Assembly (NCBI GenBank): GCA_963741315.1
Contig: CAVUHK010000002.1
Span: 124,001-188,000 of the forward strand
Length of the DNA stretch: 64,000 nucleotides
From: PALSA-1003 sp963741315
Lineage (GTDB): Bacteria > Pseudomonadota > Gammaproteobacteria > Burkholderiales > Casimicrobiaceae
Direction of reading: 5' to 3'
Shown: positions 15,914 to 24,975 of the stretch, piece by piece
How positions within the stretch are numbered: the first letter of the stretch is position 1
Layout: each line of letters starts with the position of its first letter
Made by a program: the position numbers and the translations under genes
The notes under the pieces: model-generated
What the model was told of the DNA's origin: nothing
The model's input: only the letters and a program-made list of their open reading frames with translations
Databases searched by the model: none

Positions 15914-18900
15914 ATGGAATCCTATTTGAGACCCGTTCCGCTCCCGAACGCAAGGCGCTTCAACGTCTGGCAGGCAGCGCTCCTTTTCAGCCTCGGCGCG
16001 GCTTTGGCTGCGACGTCCGCTGCGGTAATTTTGACCTACCACGGCGGGCCAGCGATGTTGACGTTGACCGGCGTCGACAGAGTGCAGTACGACACCGTAT
16101 GGGTGTTCATCTGCTTCGGCGTGGCGCTGATGGCTTTCGCCGCAGGCTTTCCCACTGTCTCCCAGGCGATCGCGAGTATCGGCGTATTGATCAGTGCCGC
16201 CCGAATCGCGGCATATGCGCTTCCGGGGACAATCGGTATCCGTCCAATTCTCGCCAACCCGTGGCTGCAGTTCAAGGCAGGCGAGTACAACTCCATGGGC
16301 GTGCTCACCGCGTTGGTGACCGTCGTTCTCGGTGTTGCAGTGATACTCATGCGGCCCGCGAACCAGCGCGGACCTTGGCGAACGGTCTGGCTTGCCGTTC
16401 TCGCGTCGATCGCAATCGCCCTGTCGCTGCTCATGGCCGTCGCCGCCTGGAGCGGCAGCACTACCGCGTCGCAGTCGCTGCAGCTGGCGGGGGACGAGCG
16501 AGTCACCACGGTAGTGTCGATGTTGCTGGGTGCAGCGGTACTTGCCGCGGCCCTGTTCGGCAGCGAGGCCGAGCGATTCGTATTGGGCAGAGCGACGCCA
16601 TTCATTGTGTTTCTCTCGGTCTTTTCCGGAAGCCTGGTACTGTGGGCAGCGACACTGTCGCAGGAAACTCGATATACGACGCATGACACCGAACAGATCG
16701 CGCAGTCGGCAAGCAGAGAAATCGAGCGCGACCTCGCCGCGCGCATCGACATGCTCGAGCGTCTGGCCGAGCGCATGACATTTCACACCTTCAACGCCGA
16801 GATCTGGCAGCGCGAAGGCGAATCGCTGCTGCGCGACGTCGATGAATTCCGCTCGTTGGCCTGGTCCGGACCGGACTACGTCATCCGCTGGTCGGCGCCA
16901 CCCGGCAGCGCGATCGGTTTCGACATCATGAGCGATCCCAAGCGGGCGTCGGCCGCCGCGCTTGCGATTCGCACTCGCAAGACTGCGTTGAGCGGCATTA
17001 CCGACCTGAAGATCGGCGGCAAAGGGGTCATCATCTACGCGCCCGTCTATGTCGGCGACGAATACCGCGGCATGGTCTCCGGGGTGTTGGGCAAAGGCGA
17101 CTGGCTTCGCTCGCTGATCGACCGCCGGTTCCCGAGTCACCACTTCGAGCTGCTCGAGGGCGATACCGTGCTGCAAACAGTGGCCGCGGAGGGCGAGACG
17201 GCAGGCGCTCAATGGACCCAGCAGGTACCGGTGGCCGTCGCCAACGCACGCTGGACGCTGCGCGTCACGCCGACCGCGGAATTCCTGTCGCGTACGAGTT
17301 CGCCCCTGCCGATCGCCGTGCTTGCCGTTGGATCGATCCTTGCGACGTTGCTGGGACTGTCGACGTATTTTTTCCAGCTGATTCGGCGACGGGCGCGCGA
17401 GCTCGACCAGACCAACCTCCGCCTGATGGGAGACATCGCGCGACGGCAGCATGCCGAGCAGGCGCTGCGTGAGAGCGAACAGCGCACGAAGCTGATCATC
17501 AATGCGGTCAAGGACTGCGCCATTTACATGCTCGACACCGAGGGGCGCATTGCCAGCTGGAATGCCGGCGCCCAGACCCTGAATGGCTATACGGCTGCCG
17601 AAATCATCGGCAAGCGTTTCTCGATACTCTACCCGCCGGACCGGAAATCGCCGCCGGAAAGCGAACTGGCGATCGCCACCCGACGCGGCTGGTTCGAGGA
17701 AGAATGCTGGCATTTGCGCAAGGACGGAAGCGAGTATTGCGGCGACGACATCATTTCCGCGATTCGCGACGAGGCAGGCGTATTGCGCGGATTCGCCGTG
17801 GTAACGCGCGACGCGACGCCCCGCGTCAAATTGCGCGAGCAAACGGAGCGTGCGCGCGATCACTATTTCTCGCTATTCTCCGAGTTTCCGAACCTGGTGT
17901 GGCGGTCAGACCCGAGCGGAGCGTGCGACTACGTCAATCAGGCGTGGTTGGACCACACCGGCCGCAAGGAAGAGGAAGAAACAGGCCAACGCTGGATGGA
18001 GAACATCCACCCTGACGATTTGGCCTCATGGCGTGAAATCGTCGACCAGACGTTTCCGCAACGGAAGCCCTTTGAAATCGAGTTTCGACTTCGTCGCGCC
18101 AATGGCGAGTATGGATCCATGATCTGCTCGGGTCGGCCGTACCATGACATGGGTGGCGCATTCTCCGGCTATCTGTGTACTTGCTACGACAACACCGCGC
18201 GACGCATGACGGAGACCGCCCTCAAGGAGAGCGAAGAACGTTACCAGCGCATGACCACCAATGTTCCCGGCATGGTGTTCAAGCTTCGTGGCGACGCGGA
18301 CGGAACGTTCCGCTTCATGTACGCCAGCCAGGGCAGCCTCGCGGTCACGGGACTCGATCCACAGCAAATCACTTCCGATTTCAATATTTTCCTCAACTTG
18401 CTGGACCCCGCGGACCGCGCACAGGTGCTGTCCACGCTGCAGGATTCCGGCGCGAGGCTCGCGCCATGGAACTGGTCAGGAAAGCTGCGTGCGGCGCACG
18501 AGGCTATCGAGAAATGGATCTCTATCCGCGCCCGGCCCCGACAGGCGGACGACGGCGCGATATTCTGGGACGGCGTCGTGTTCGACGACACGCAGGGCCG
18601 GTTGGCACAGCTCGAGATCGAGCGCTCGCGCGAAGAGCTGCGCGCCTTGTCGCTTCACCTGCAGTCGGTCCGCGAACAGGAAAAGTCGCGCATCGCCCGC
18701 GAGGTCCACGACGAACTCGGATCGACGCTGACCGCGCTCAGGATGGATCTGGACTGGCTGCGCGATCGGCAGGACGGGCAGGACCTACCGACCCGGGACA
18801 AATACAGCATGATGCACTCGTTGGTGGAGTCCGCCGTTTCCACGACCCGCAAGATCGTGACCGACTTGCGGCCGAGCGTTCTCGATGACCTGGGACTTAC

Positions 18901-19309
18901 CACCGCTCTGCGCTGGCAGATTGGCGAATACCAGAAACATACGAATGCGAAGTTGAGCCTGGCGGCGCCCGAGCCCGATATTGCGATTGATCGCGAGCGC
19001 GGCCTTGTCTTCTTCCGCATCTTCCAGGAGACGATGACCAACGTCCTGCGCTACGCCAAGGCAACCGAAGTTCAGGTGACGCTCTCCGAAACTGCGGATG
19101 CCTTCGTGCTGCAGACTCGCGATAATGGTGTTGGTATCGACGAGGCCGACGTCAGGAAGCTGACATCGCATGGCATTCGAGGCATGCGCGAACGCGCGCA
19201 GGGCCTCGGCGGAAACGTGTCCGTGATCGGCGTGCCCGGCAAGGGGACGACGGTTACGGTGTCGATCCCCAAGCCGAACCCCGACGCGCCGTCCGCGCCT
19301 ACTTCTTGA
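15914..19309 (+). CDS. Large membrane sensor histidine kinase (MASE/CHASE, three PAS, HisKA_3)
   Basis: An 1131-residue sensor. The first about 245 residues hold seven to eight transmembrane helices. Residues about 250-450 look like a CHASE-type extracytoplasmic sensor (AARIDMLERLAERM, FRSLAWSGPDYVIRW) followed by another membrane helix. Three PAS domains follow (about 519-640, 645-765, 774-890), then HisKA_3 with the phospho-acceptor His in REVHDELGSTLTALRMDL and a HATPase with DNGVGI and GIRGMRERAQGLGG. This class phosphorylates NarL-type regulators; one lies 2 kb away on the opposite strand. The last 11 bases overlap the convergent ferritin-like gene. Confidence 0.92.
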   Translation: MESYLRPVPLPNARRFNVWQAALLFSLGAALAATSAAVILTYHGGPAMLTLTGVDRVQYDTVWVFICFGVALMAFAAGFPTVSQAIASIGVLISAARIAAYALPGTIGIRPILANPWLQFKAGEYNSMGVLTALVTVVLGVAVILMRPANQRGPWRTVWLAVLASIAIALSLLMAVAAWSGSTTASQSLQLAGDERVTTVVSMLLGAAVLAAALFGSEAERFVLGRATPFIVFLSVFSGSLVLWAATLSQETRYTTHDTEQIAQSASREIERDLAARIDMLERLAERMTFHTFNAEIWQREGESLLRDVDEFRSLAWSGPDYVIRWSAPPGSAIGFDIMSDPKRASAAALAIRTRKTALSGITDLKIGGKGVIIYAPVYVGDEYRGMVSGVLGKGDWLRSLIDRRFPSHHFELLEGDTVLQTVAAEGETAGAQWTQQVPVAVANARWTLRVTPTAEFLSRTSSPLPIAVLAVGSILATLLGLSTYFFQLIRRRARELDQTNLRLMGDIARRQHAEQALRESEQRTKLIINAVKDCAIYMLDTEGRIASWNAGAQTLNGYTAAEIIGKRFSILYPPDRKSPPESELAIATRRGWFEEECWHLRKDGSEYCGDDIISAIRDEAGVLRGFAVVTRDATPRVKLREQTERARDHYFSLFSEFPNLVWRSDPSGACDYVNQAWLDHTGRKEEEETGQRWMENIHPDDLASWREIVDQTFPQRKPFEIEFRLRRANGEYGSMICSGRPYHDMGGAFSGYLCTCYDNTARRMTETALKESEERYQRMTTNVPGMVFKLRGDADGTFRFMYASQGSLAVTGLDPQQITSDFNIFLNLLDPADRAQVLSTLQDSGARLAPWNWSGKLRAAHEAIEKWISIRARPRQADDGAIFWDGVVFDDTQGRLAQLEIERSREELRALSLHLQSVREQEKSRIAREVHDELGSTLTALRMDLDWLRDRQDGQDLPTRDKYSMMHSLVESAVSTTRKIVTDLRPSVLDDLGLTTALRWQIGEYQKHTNAKLSLAAPEPDIAIDRERGLVFFRIFQETMTNVLRYAKATEVQVTLSETADAFVLQTRDNGVGIDEADVRKLTSHGIRGMRERAQGLGGNVSVIGVPGKGTTVTVSIPKPNPDAPSAPTS

Positions 19310-19853
19310 GACTGGTCGGGAGGCCTTCGAGGAGGTCTGCGAGATCGTCGGCGTGCTCCTCTTCGTCGGCCTTGATCTCCTCGATCATCTTGCGAGTGGT
19401 CGAGTCGAACGCCGAGAAGTAGGTCGCAATCTCCTTGTAGCTTTCGACCGCGATCCGTTCTGCGACCAGATTTTCCTTGATCATCTCGACCAGATCGCCG
19501 TCGGCCTCGACGTATTCGGTATGGCTGCGGGTGAGGAGACCCTCGGGCGAGAGATTTGGCGCGCCACCCAGCTGGACGATGCGCTCGGCAAGCATGTCGG
19601 CGTGGCGCTGTTCGTCGTTGGCGTGTTCCAGGAATTCCGCGGTGACGGGCCCCGCGTGAATGCCCTTGGCCATGAAGTAGTGGCGCTTGTAGCGCAGCAC
19701 GCAAACAATTTCCGTCGCCAGGGCGTCGTTGAGGACACTGATCGCGGTCTTGGTATCACCGCCGTAAGTCGAGGTCACCGCGCCTTCCATGATGTGCTGC
19801 CGCGCGCGTTTGCGCAGTGTCTTGACGTCGGTAAGAAACGGCTTCTTGCTCAT
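19299..19853 (-). CDS. Ferritin-like (bacterioferritin/Dps-type) protein
   Basis: A 184-residue four-helix protein with di-iron candidate residues: Glu in LATEIVCVLRYKRHY, ExxH in EHANDEQRHADMLAERI, a later Glu in LVAERIAVESYKEI and ExxH in DEEEHADDLADLL. These fit a ferritin-like diiron centre, probably for iron storage or peroxide detoxification. It lies downstream of the CHASE3 histidine kinase on the same strand and converges with the large kinase, their ends overlapping by 11 bases. Confidence 0.88.
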   Translation of the reverse strand: MSKKPFLTDVKTLRKRARQHIMEGAVTSTYGGDTKTAISVLNDALATEIVCVLRYKRHYFMAKGIHAGPVTAEFLEHANDEQRHADMLAERIVQLGGAPNLSPEGLLTRSHTEYVEADGDLVEMIKENLVAERIAVESYKEIATYFSAFDSTTRKMIEEIKADEEEHADDLADLLEGLPTSLKK

Positions 19854-20039
19854 GGGGACTCCGATAGGGTTGGGTATAACGGTTGACAGGACGCCGAAGG
19901 CACTGCGTCATATTATCAGCAGAATACGTCCGCTGGACCAGTCTCTTGAGAGCCGCAGCGCGGCGGAATTCGACGGATATTGCCCTCGCTGCAGCAGACG
20001 CAATCTTCCAGCGCAGGCCTTGAGCATCAGCGCAACGTC

Positions 20040-21440
20040 CTACCGGCCCTGACCGTCGTCGGCGGTTCGTATACTCACGTCGACCCGCGTGCGAAACGGT
20101 CTAGCTGCCGCACCAATGCGAAATTCACCACCGAATTGCCGCGCGCGCTCGCGCATGCTGATCAGGCCCAGCGACTTGCGAGCGGGATCAGCGCTTGAAT
20201 CCAGGCCCTTGCCATCGTCCTGAATGGAAAGCGCGACCGACCCCTCGTTGTGCACAATCACCACATTCACGTTTTTTGCTTCCGCATGCTTCGCCACGTT
20301 GTTCAACGCCTCCTGGACAATGCGAAACAGCGCAATCGCGCGCGCATCATCGAGTGGACCAAGCTTCCCGTCGAGCGAGAATTCGCTATTGATCCCGGTG
20401 CGCCTGCCGAATTCGGCGACATAGTTCCTGATGGCGATGTCCAGACCCATCGTGTCGAGCAGACTGGGATGCAGTCCATTCAAGGCCGCGCGATGTTGTT
20501 CTATCGCGGTATCCAGCGCTCTGAGCGATGAATTCACCGCGGCGCGGATTCTATCGACACTCGACTTCTCTGACTGTGCGGAGGCCAGGTCCATCTTCAC
20601 CGCGGTAAGCGAGCTCCCCAGCCCATCGTGAATTTCGCGAGCGAGCGCCGCTTTCTCTTCCTCGCGCACGGAGAGCAGGTGACGGGACAACAGCGTCATT
20701 TCCTCGGTTCGCTCCGCCACGGCGCGTTCCAGCTCGAAATTGGATCGTTGCAGACTGGCTTCGAAATTGTGACGCGCAAGCAGGTGGCGCACGACCGAAA
20801 CCCCGAAGAAAAGCAGCAGCGTCGCCGCCAGGAGCGCGACGATAACGTTGGCGGCCAGGCCCCAGGCAAAAATGCGCGTCCGCACCGTGCGGGCCCGCTC
20901 CTGGCGTGCCGTCACTGCCTCCTGACGCGCCTCGATAAACTCGCGAATGTGATCCATCGTGATCTTGCCGGCGTCGGTCTGGACCACGGCCATGGCTTCG
21001 TCCCGCGCACCGCTGCGGAACAGGCTCACAGTCCGCTGCAGTTCATCGAGTTTGCTGTTGGCGAGTCGCGCAATCTCTTCTACCTGTGCGCGTTCCGCAG
21101 TCGCTACCGACGGGTCCGGAACGAATCCTCCAAGAACCTTGGGCACGTTGGTCCGGGCGATGTCATAGGGTGCGAGATACTCTTCCCTGCCCGTCAGCAG
21201 ATAACCGCGCTGGCCGGTTTCCGCGTCCTGCAGCAAATCCTTTACATCGACGAGTTTGTCGAGCTGGACGCGATCGGCTTGCATTTCGCGCGAATTCTCT
21301 TCGGCGCTTTGAATCACGTACTGGAACAGAAAGGCGTCCAGCACGATGACCAAAAGTGCCGCAGTGAACAGTATTGCCACGCCACGCGGAATGAACCAGG
21401 GAGATCCTTCGAAAAGCCGAACCATCCGCGTTTCCAACAA
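20040..21440 (-). CDS. CHASE3 sensor histidine kinase
   Basis: A 466-residue membrane kinase: N-terminal membrane helix (VAILFTAALLVIVLDAFLF), a CHASE3-type helical periplasmic sensor (about residues 45-185, with ETGQRGYLLTGREEYL), a second helix (LAANVIVALLAATLLLFFGV), HisKA_3 with the acceptor His in AREIHDGLGSSLTAVKMDL, and HATPase with DDGKGL and GLISMRERARQFGGEF. Like the 1131-residue kinase it belongs to the group that works with NarL/FixJ regulators. Confidence 0.92.
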   Translation of the reverse strand: MLETRMVRLFEGSPWFIPRGVAILFTAALLVIVLDAFLFQYVIQSAEENSREMQADRVQLDKLVDVKDLLQDAETGQRGYLLTGREEYLAPYDIARTNVPKVLGGFVPDPSVATAERAQVEEIARLANSKLDELQRTVSLFRSGARDEAMAVVQTDAGKITMDHIREFIEARQEAVTARQERARTVRTRIFAWGLAANVIVALLAATLLLFFGVSVVRHLLARHNFEASLQRSNFELERAVAERTEEMTLLSRHLLSVREEEKAALAREIHDGLGSSLTAVKMDLASAQSEKSSVDRIRAAVNSSLRALDTAIEQHRAALNGLHPSLLDTMGLDIAIRNYVAEFGRRTGINSEFSLDGKLGPLDDARAIALFRIVQEALNNVAKHAEAKNVNVVIVHNEGSVALSIQDDGKGLDSSADPARKSLGLISMRERARQFGGEFRIGAAARPFRTRVDVSIRTADDGQGR

Positions 21441-21509
21441 TGGAAAGCGAAAAGTCTAACAGTCCGTATCCGGCGCAACAAACAGACGTGCGGCGATCAA
21501 GTCGTGACG

Positions 21510-21692
21510 TCAACTGTGATGAAGCAAATTCCTCAGTAGTCCTGACCTGCGTCGCAAATTGCCCACCCAAGCACACTCGAAATGGCTGCATTGGTAACGG
21601 GCGATCGGATAGACCAGGTCTATCAGGTGATCGACCGGTCGCCGGCGTATGCGTAGCGCCGGACCGCCGCAACAGGGACATTTCCGCACCAT
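21510..21692 (-). CDS. Small zinc-ribbon protein
   Basis: A 60-residue frame with CPCCGG at the N-terminus and a second cysteine pair split as C-SHFE-C (YQCSHFECAWVGN), the layout of a single zinc ribbon with a basic RIRRRPVDHLIDLVYPI linker. Small proteins of this form are common and unannotated. The ribosome binding site is poor, so the start is uncertain. Lies upstream of the CHASE3 kinase. Confidence 0.5.
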   Translation of the reverse strand: MVRKCPCCGGPALRIRRRPVDHLIDLVYPIARYQCSHFECAWVGNLRRRSGLLRNLLHHS

Positions 21693-21756
21693 GTAGCATC
21701 AGACAGCAAACCGGGCGAAGCGTTCGCGACAGCAGCTAGCGCCATGTCGTCGCTTT

Positions 21757-21790
21757 GTCCTACAAATAAATCAGACGGCGTCCTACGACA
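21757..21790. repeat. GTCCTACA + CAGACGGCGTCC element, copy 2
   Basis: GTCCTACAAATAAATCAGAC is followed by GGCGTCCTACGAC. The first 27 bases match copy 1 at 10671 at about 24 positions. Here a second TCCTAC ends the element, giving two half-sites 24 bases apart. It lies between the zinc-ribbon gene and the 75-residue hypothetical gene. Confidence 0.55.
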
Positions 21791-21882
21791 ACGATACGGC
21801 GATCGGCTGAGATCGCTGGGTAGCAATCGGCAAGGAGCGCATCGCGCAAACGCCTGCATTGGTCTTCGAACCCGATACCGGC

Positions 21883-22110
21883 TCAGCGCTTGATATGCGC
21901 GTCAATGATGACGCAATGCGCCCAGGGTTCGGGCCCAGCGCTATTGTCGGGGCGAAGCGTCAGGCAGATTTCGCCGATCGCGATCTTGCAACGCTCTTCA
22001 ATCATGCGCAGCGGCCCCATCAAAACGGCAGTGGCCTGTTCGGAGAGCAGCTTTTCCGCAAGTGCAATGCGTTGCGCTTCGCTGGTCGGGTAGGCGAGTG
22101 TAAGTGGCAT
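21883..22110 (-). CDS. Small hypothetical protein
   Basis: A 75-residue protein from ATG 22110 behind GAGGATT. It reads as a compact alpha/beta protein (AQRIALAEKLLSEQATAVLM, CKIAIGEICLTLRP). No membrane segment or recognised motif. A spacer of about 70 bases separates it from the GTAGGACAGC motif at 22187. Confidence 0.55.
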   Translation of the reverse strand: MPLTLAYPTSEAQRIALAEKLLSEQATAVLMGPLRMIEERCKIAIGEICLTLRPDNSAGPEPWAHCVIIDAHIKR

Positions 22111-22365
22111 GCGAATCCTCGTTTTGAACGCTACCAGTATTTGCCTAGATACGGTGCGTTGTAATCGGCGCGCCACTGATAACCGCGTAGGACAGCCAGC
22201 GCCTGTGTCGGGCGTCCTTCTTCGACGAAGTGCTGTGTTCCGCCTCGCGTGCAGTAAATTCAGACACGCTCCGACACGCAAATCAGCAAGCGCCGACAGG
22301 CCCGAAGTGCGGACTCACGGACAATCAAGGCGCTGTTGTGGCCACGAACCTTCAAGGAGCCGACG

Positions 22366-22578
22366 ATGAGCAAACTTACCGAGCAGGCAAAGCATCATCT
22401 TCCGAAATCGGCATTCGGTCTTCCCGGCAGTGAAAAATATCCGATGCCGGATCGCCGGCACGCCGCCAACGCCAAGGCGCGAGCCAGCCAGCAGGAAGCG
22501 AAAGGCAAACTTTCCGAGAGCGCGAAAAAAAGGATCGACGCCAAGGCAAACAAGATACTCGGCAAGAAATCTGCCTGA
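22366..22578 (+). CDS. Small basic conserved hypothetical protein (DUF6582-like)
   Basis: A 70-residue basic protein beginning MSKLTEQAKHHLPKSAFGLP at ATG 22366 behind AAGGAG. The FGLPGSEKYPMPDRRHAANA segment resembles the DUF6582 type FALPxxRKYPIxDxxHAxNA, seen in many bacteria and some phages. Lysine- and alanine-rich, without signal peptide or membrane helix, so possibly nucleic-acid associated. Function unknown. Confidence 0.72.
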   Translation: MSKLTEQAKHHLPKSAFGLPGSEKYPMPDRRHAANAKARASQQEAKGKLSESAKKRIDAKANKILGKKSA

Positions 22579-22616
22579 CTGCATGGCAAGAGGGCGTGCC
22601 CGCCGCGAGGCGGAAG

Positions 22617-22991
22617 TCAGGCGCCAGCGCGTAGCAGCTGGTGAACTTCGCCACTGTCGATGACAGCGCGCAAATCGTTTGCACCGCCGATCAGAACACC
22701 CTTGATGAATACCATCGGGAAGGTCGGCCAACCACTCCACATTTTCAATGCGGTCCGACGCCGCCAGCCCTTCAGGTAGCTGCCGTACCCAAGGTATTGG
22801 TATGGGATACCTGCAGCATCGAGCATTTTGCGCGCCTTTTTCGGAAAGGGGTTCTGCTTCATGCCGACGACCACGACGTCGTTGGCGGCGATCGCGACCT
22901 CGACTTCGAGGATGATGTCAGCGTGATACTCATCCACTTTCTGTCGTATCGCGGCGTGAACTCTGGTTTCGTCGAGCAGGTTGCGGGACAT
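22617..22991 (-). CDS. Glutaredoxin-fold protein lacking the active-site cysteines
   Basis: A 124-residue protein with the glutaredoxin-like core: VVVVGMK, helix region KKARKMLDAAGIPYQYLGYG, cis-Pro motif WPTFPMVFIKG and the C-terminal GGANDLRAVI. Where a glutaredoxin has Cys-x-x-Cys or CGFS, this protein has Asn47-Pro-Phe-Pro50, and it contains no cysteine at all. It therefore cannot do thiol exchange by the usual mechanism. I recall similar QNPFPKKAR proteins in beta- and gammaproteobacteria, so the loss is probably a family trait and not a mutation here. Confidence 0.8.
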   Translation of the reverse strand: MSRNLLDETRVHAAIRQKVDEYHADIILEVEVAIAANDVVVVGMKQNPFPKKARKMLDAAGIPYQYLGYGSYLKGWRRRTALKMWSGWPTFPMVFIKGVLIGGANDLRAVIDSGEVHQLLRAGA

Positions 22992-23196
22992 GTGTTTGCG
23001 ACTTCCGATAGCGCGAACGCGACGCTTCTCAGTCTACTACGGGTGCAGGTAAGCCACTCGTCGTCGGACGGCTACCTACAGCGAAATGAGCCGCACTCCG
23101 ATGCACAGGCGGCGACTGCTGGCGCATCGTGAGTACGCCGAATTGGACTTGAACCAACAGAGGCCCGGTCTTAACGAATTTCACCGTGAGGTAGCT

Positions 23197-23901
23197 ATGC
23201 GACCAATCAATATGCAACCCATGAAAGTTACGCGTACACGGACATCTACGTGCAGTCTGACGCTGCTTAGCCTTGCGCTGCTGGGATTGCCGCTGGGATC
23301 CAGCGCGCAAACGGGAACGGCCAAAGCCGCCGCATATGAGTGCAGCGGCCTCGAAGGCACGGCATTGACCAGTTGCAGGGATCTGAACGCAGCCGCCGCC
23401 AACAGCGCAGCGATCACGACCAACCCCAGCAAGTCTCACGATTGCTCGGGAATGATCGGGGGCTCGCTGACGACCTGCATGGACCTCAATGGACAACTTC
23501 CGCAAACCTTGCCGAACGGCTCTGGTGCGGGACAGTCTTCACCTATGCCGAGCGGTTCGACTGCAGCACAAGCGCAGACGTTGCCTCCCGGATCTCCGGC
23601 CGGACAAGCGCAGACTCTTCCGAGTCAGTCCACGGCGGGACAAGCGCCGGCAGTACAGACCGACGCGGCGGGAGACGCCCAGCCACAGGCCGGTAGCGGC
23701 CAGATCACTACGTCACCATCGTCAGCCAACACCCCGGCAGTCCCGGGGTCGCGCGCACCCGACGCTGGCCGCGTGCCGCCTCCGAGCGACAAGATCATCC
23801 CGATCACAGAAGGTAGCAGAACGATGTCGGCCACACCTTCCGCTCCAGTGTCCGCACCGCCGGGTGCGACCAGCCGCTCGGCACCGGCGCCGGCAAAGTA
23901 G
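23197..23901 (+). CDS. Secreted Pro/Ser/Gln-rich protein with two Cys-pair repeats
   Basis: A 234-residue protein with an N-terminal Sec-type signal (LTLLSLALLGLPLGSSAQ). The mature part starts with two repeats of a short Cys motif: ECSGLEGTALTSCRDLN and DCSGMIGGSLTTCMDLN, about 40 residues apart. The remaining about 140 residues are low-complexity Pro/Ser/Gln/Ala sequence, including repeated QTLPPGSPAGQAQTLPSQS. This suggests an envelope or secreted protein with a disordered stalk. No family recognised. Confidence 0.65.
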   Translation: MRPINMQPMKVTRTRTSTCSLTLLSLALLGLPLGSSAQTGTAKAAAYECSGLEGTALTSCRDLNAAAANSAAITTNPSKSHDCSGMIGGSLTTCMDLNGQLPQTLPNGSGAGQSSPMPSGSTAAQAQTLPPGSPAGQAQTLPSQSTAGQAPAVQTDAAGDAQPQAGSGQITTSPSSANTPAVPGSRAPDAGRVPPPSDKIIPITEGSRTMSATPSAPVSAPPGATSRSAPAPAK

Positions 23902-24083
23902 ATACCGCGATGCGCCGGCGTTGCTTGCCGCTGGCGGCTGATTTTGCTTATCGGTACTGACACAGGTGTACTCCAAGGCTGCTTGAATTCCTACATCACA
24001 AACCGACTCCATCCTATGCAGGCCACTTGCCACGCAGCGTATGTTCGGTCCTGGGAGATATCATTTTCTTACGGAGATCAAAC

Positions 24084-24566
24084 ATGAAAAGCGCAGTCGG
24101 CATCAAAAAGGCAGCACTCGTATCCGCGGTTTCGCTTGCGCTGGCCGCGCCACTGGCTTACGCAGCAGACGGTGCGACACAGGCGAACGATTCGTCCACC
24201 GCTACCAATAGCCAGCCGACGGGCAAGCAAAAGGCGACCGCCATTGGCGCGGGTACTGGCGCGGTCGCCGGCGCAGTCGTTGGCGGACCGGTCGGTGCCC
24301 TTGTCGGCGCGGGCATCGGCGGCTACGTCGGACACGAAGGTACCGATGCCAACGGTCACGTTTCCAACGCGACCGCACGCTCCGGCGACGGGACGGTCAA
24401 GAAGGCGCAGGCCGCTTTGAACGACAAGGGCTACAACCTGACCATCGACGGTCGCTATGGGCCGAATACGCAAAGCGCAGTGCGCGACTTCCAGACCAAG
24501 AATGGCTTGACCGCAAGCGGTACGCTGGATGATTCGACGATGAGCGCGCTTGGGTTGAAGAGCTGA
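24084..24566 (+). CDS. Periplasmic glycine-zipper and peptidoglycan-binding protein
   Basis: A 160-residue protein starting at ATG 24084 behind GGAGATC. It has a signal peptide ending near LAYAADG, a glycine-zipper segment (AIGAGTGAVAGAVVGGPVGA) around residues 55-85, and a C-terminal peptidoglycan-binding domain of the PG_binding_1 type (VKKAQAALNDKGYNLTIDGR, YGPNTQSAVRDFQ). The zipper may insert in the outer membrane while the domain holds the cell wall. Confidence 0.85.
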   Translation: MKSAVGIKKAALVSAVSLALAAPLAYAADGATQANDSSTATNSQPTGKQKATAIGAGTGAVAGAVVGGPVGALVGAGIGGYVGHEGTDANGHVSNATARSGDGTVKKAQAALNDKGYNLTIDGRYGPNTQSAVRDFQTKNGLTASGTLDDSTMSALGLKS

Positions 24567-24975
24567 GGATGGCGTGGTGTAGCGGTCTGAAGAATCGGCG
24601 CCAGACGAGGAGCGTGGAGTGACCTGGACGCAGTGGTTTTGTAGTCGATCACTGCCTTGGCAAAGGGCGTATCGCATCGCCCACTCCACGCTCATCGCTC
24701 GTCACTCCACCCAAGCCAGTTCGAAAGCGCCGCTGTTGCTCGCAGCGCTGCGCGCGACCGCGATCCGCAACGTGTAGCGTTTGCGGTCGATCGGGTCTTT
24801 GGCGACGCGGGTCGATTCGTGTAAACGTCGCGCGGCGCCAAATTCGGGTGGCCTCGGTCGCGCTCAGCGGGGGAACGCGCTCGACGCATCGTGCCTCGAT
24901 CGACGGCCCACGATTGACCACTCGCGACGCGCCCGGGATACTCGCGAACGTGGCCTTCGAGATTCAGTTCGAGGA
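24567..24975. other. 409-base spacer, no convincing gene
   Basis: The region between the peptidoglycan-binding protein and the patatin lipoprotein has two overlapping minus-strand frames (24649-24921 and 24692-24889). Both give Arg-rich chance-like protein with no ribosome binding site. An in-frame upstream extension of the patatin gene to 24781 is also Arg-rich and would bury the signal peptide. I see no clear RNA structure or repeat. Confidence 0.4.

Noticed and set aside
15848..17863. Long open frame antisense to the large histidine kinase
   Set aside because: The plus strand encodes a clear kinase; the antisense protein is Arg/His-rich without known motifs, a usual shadow in GC-rich DNA.
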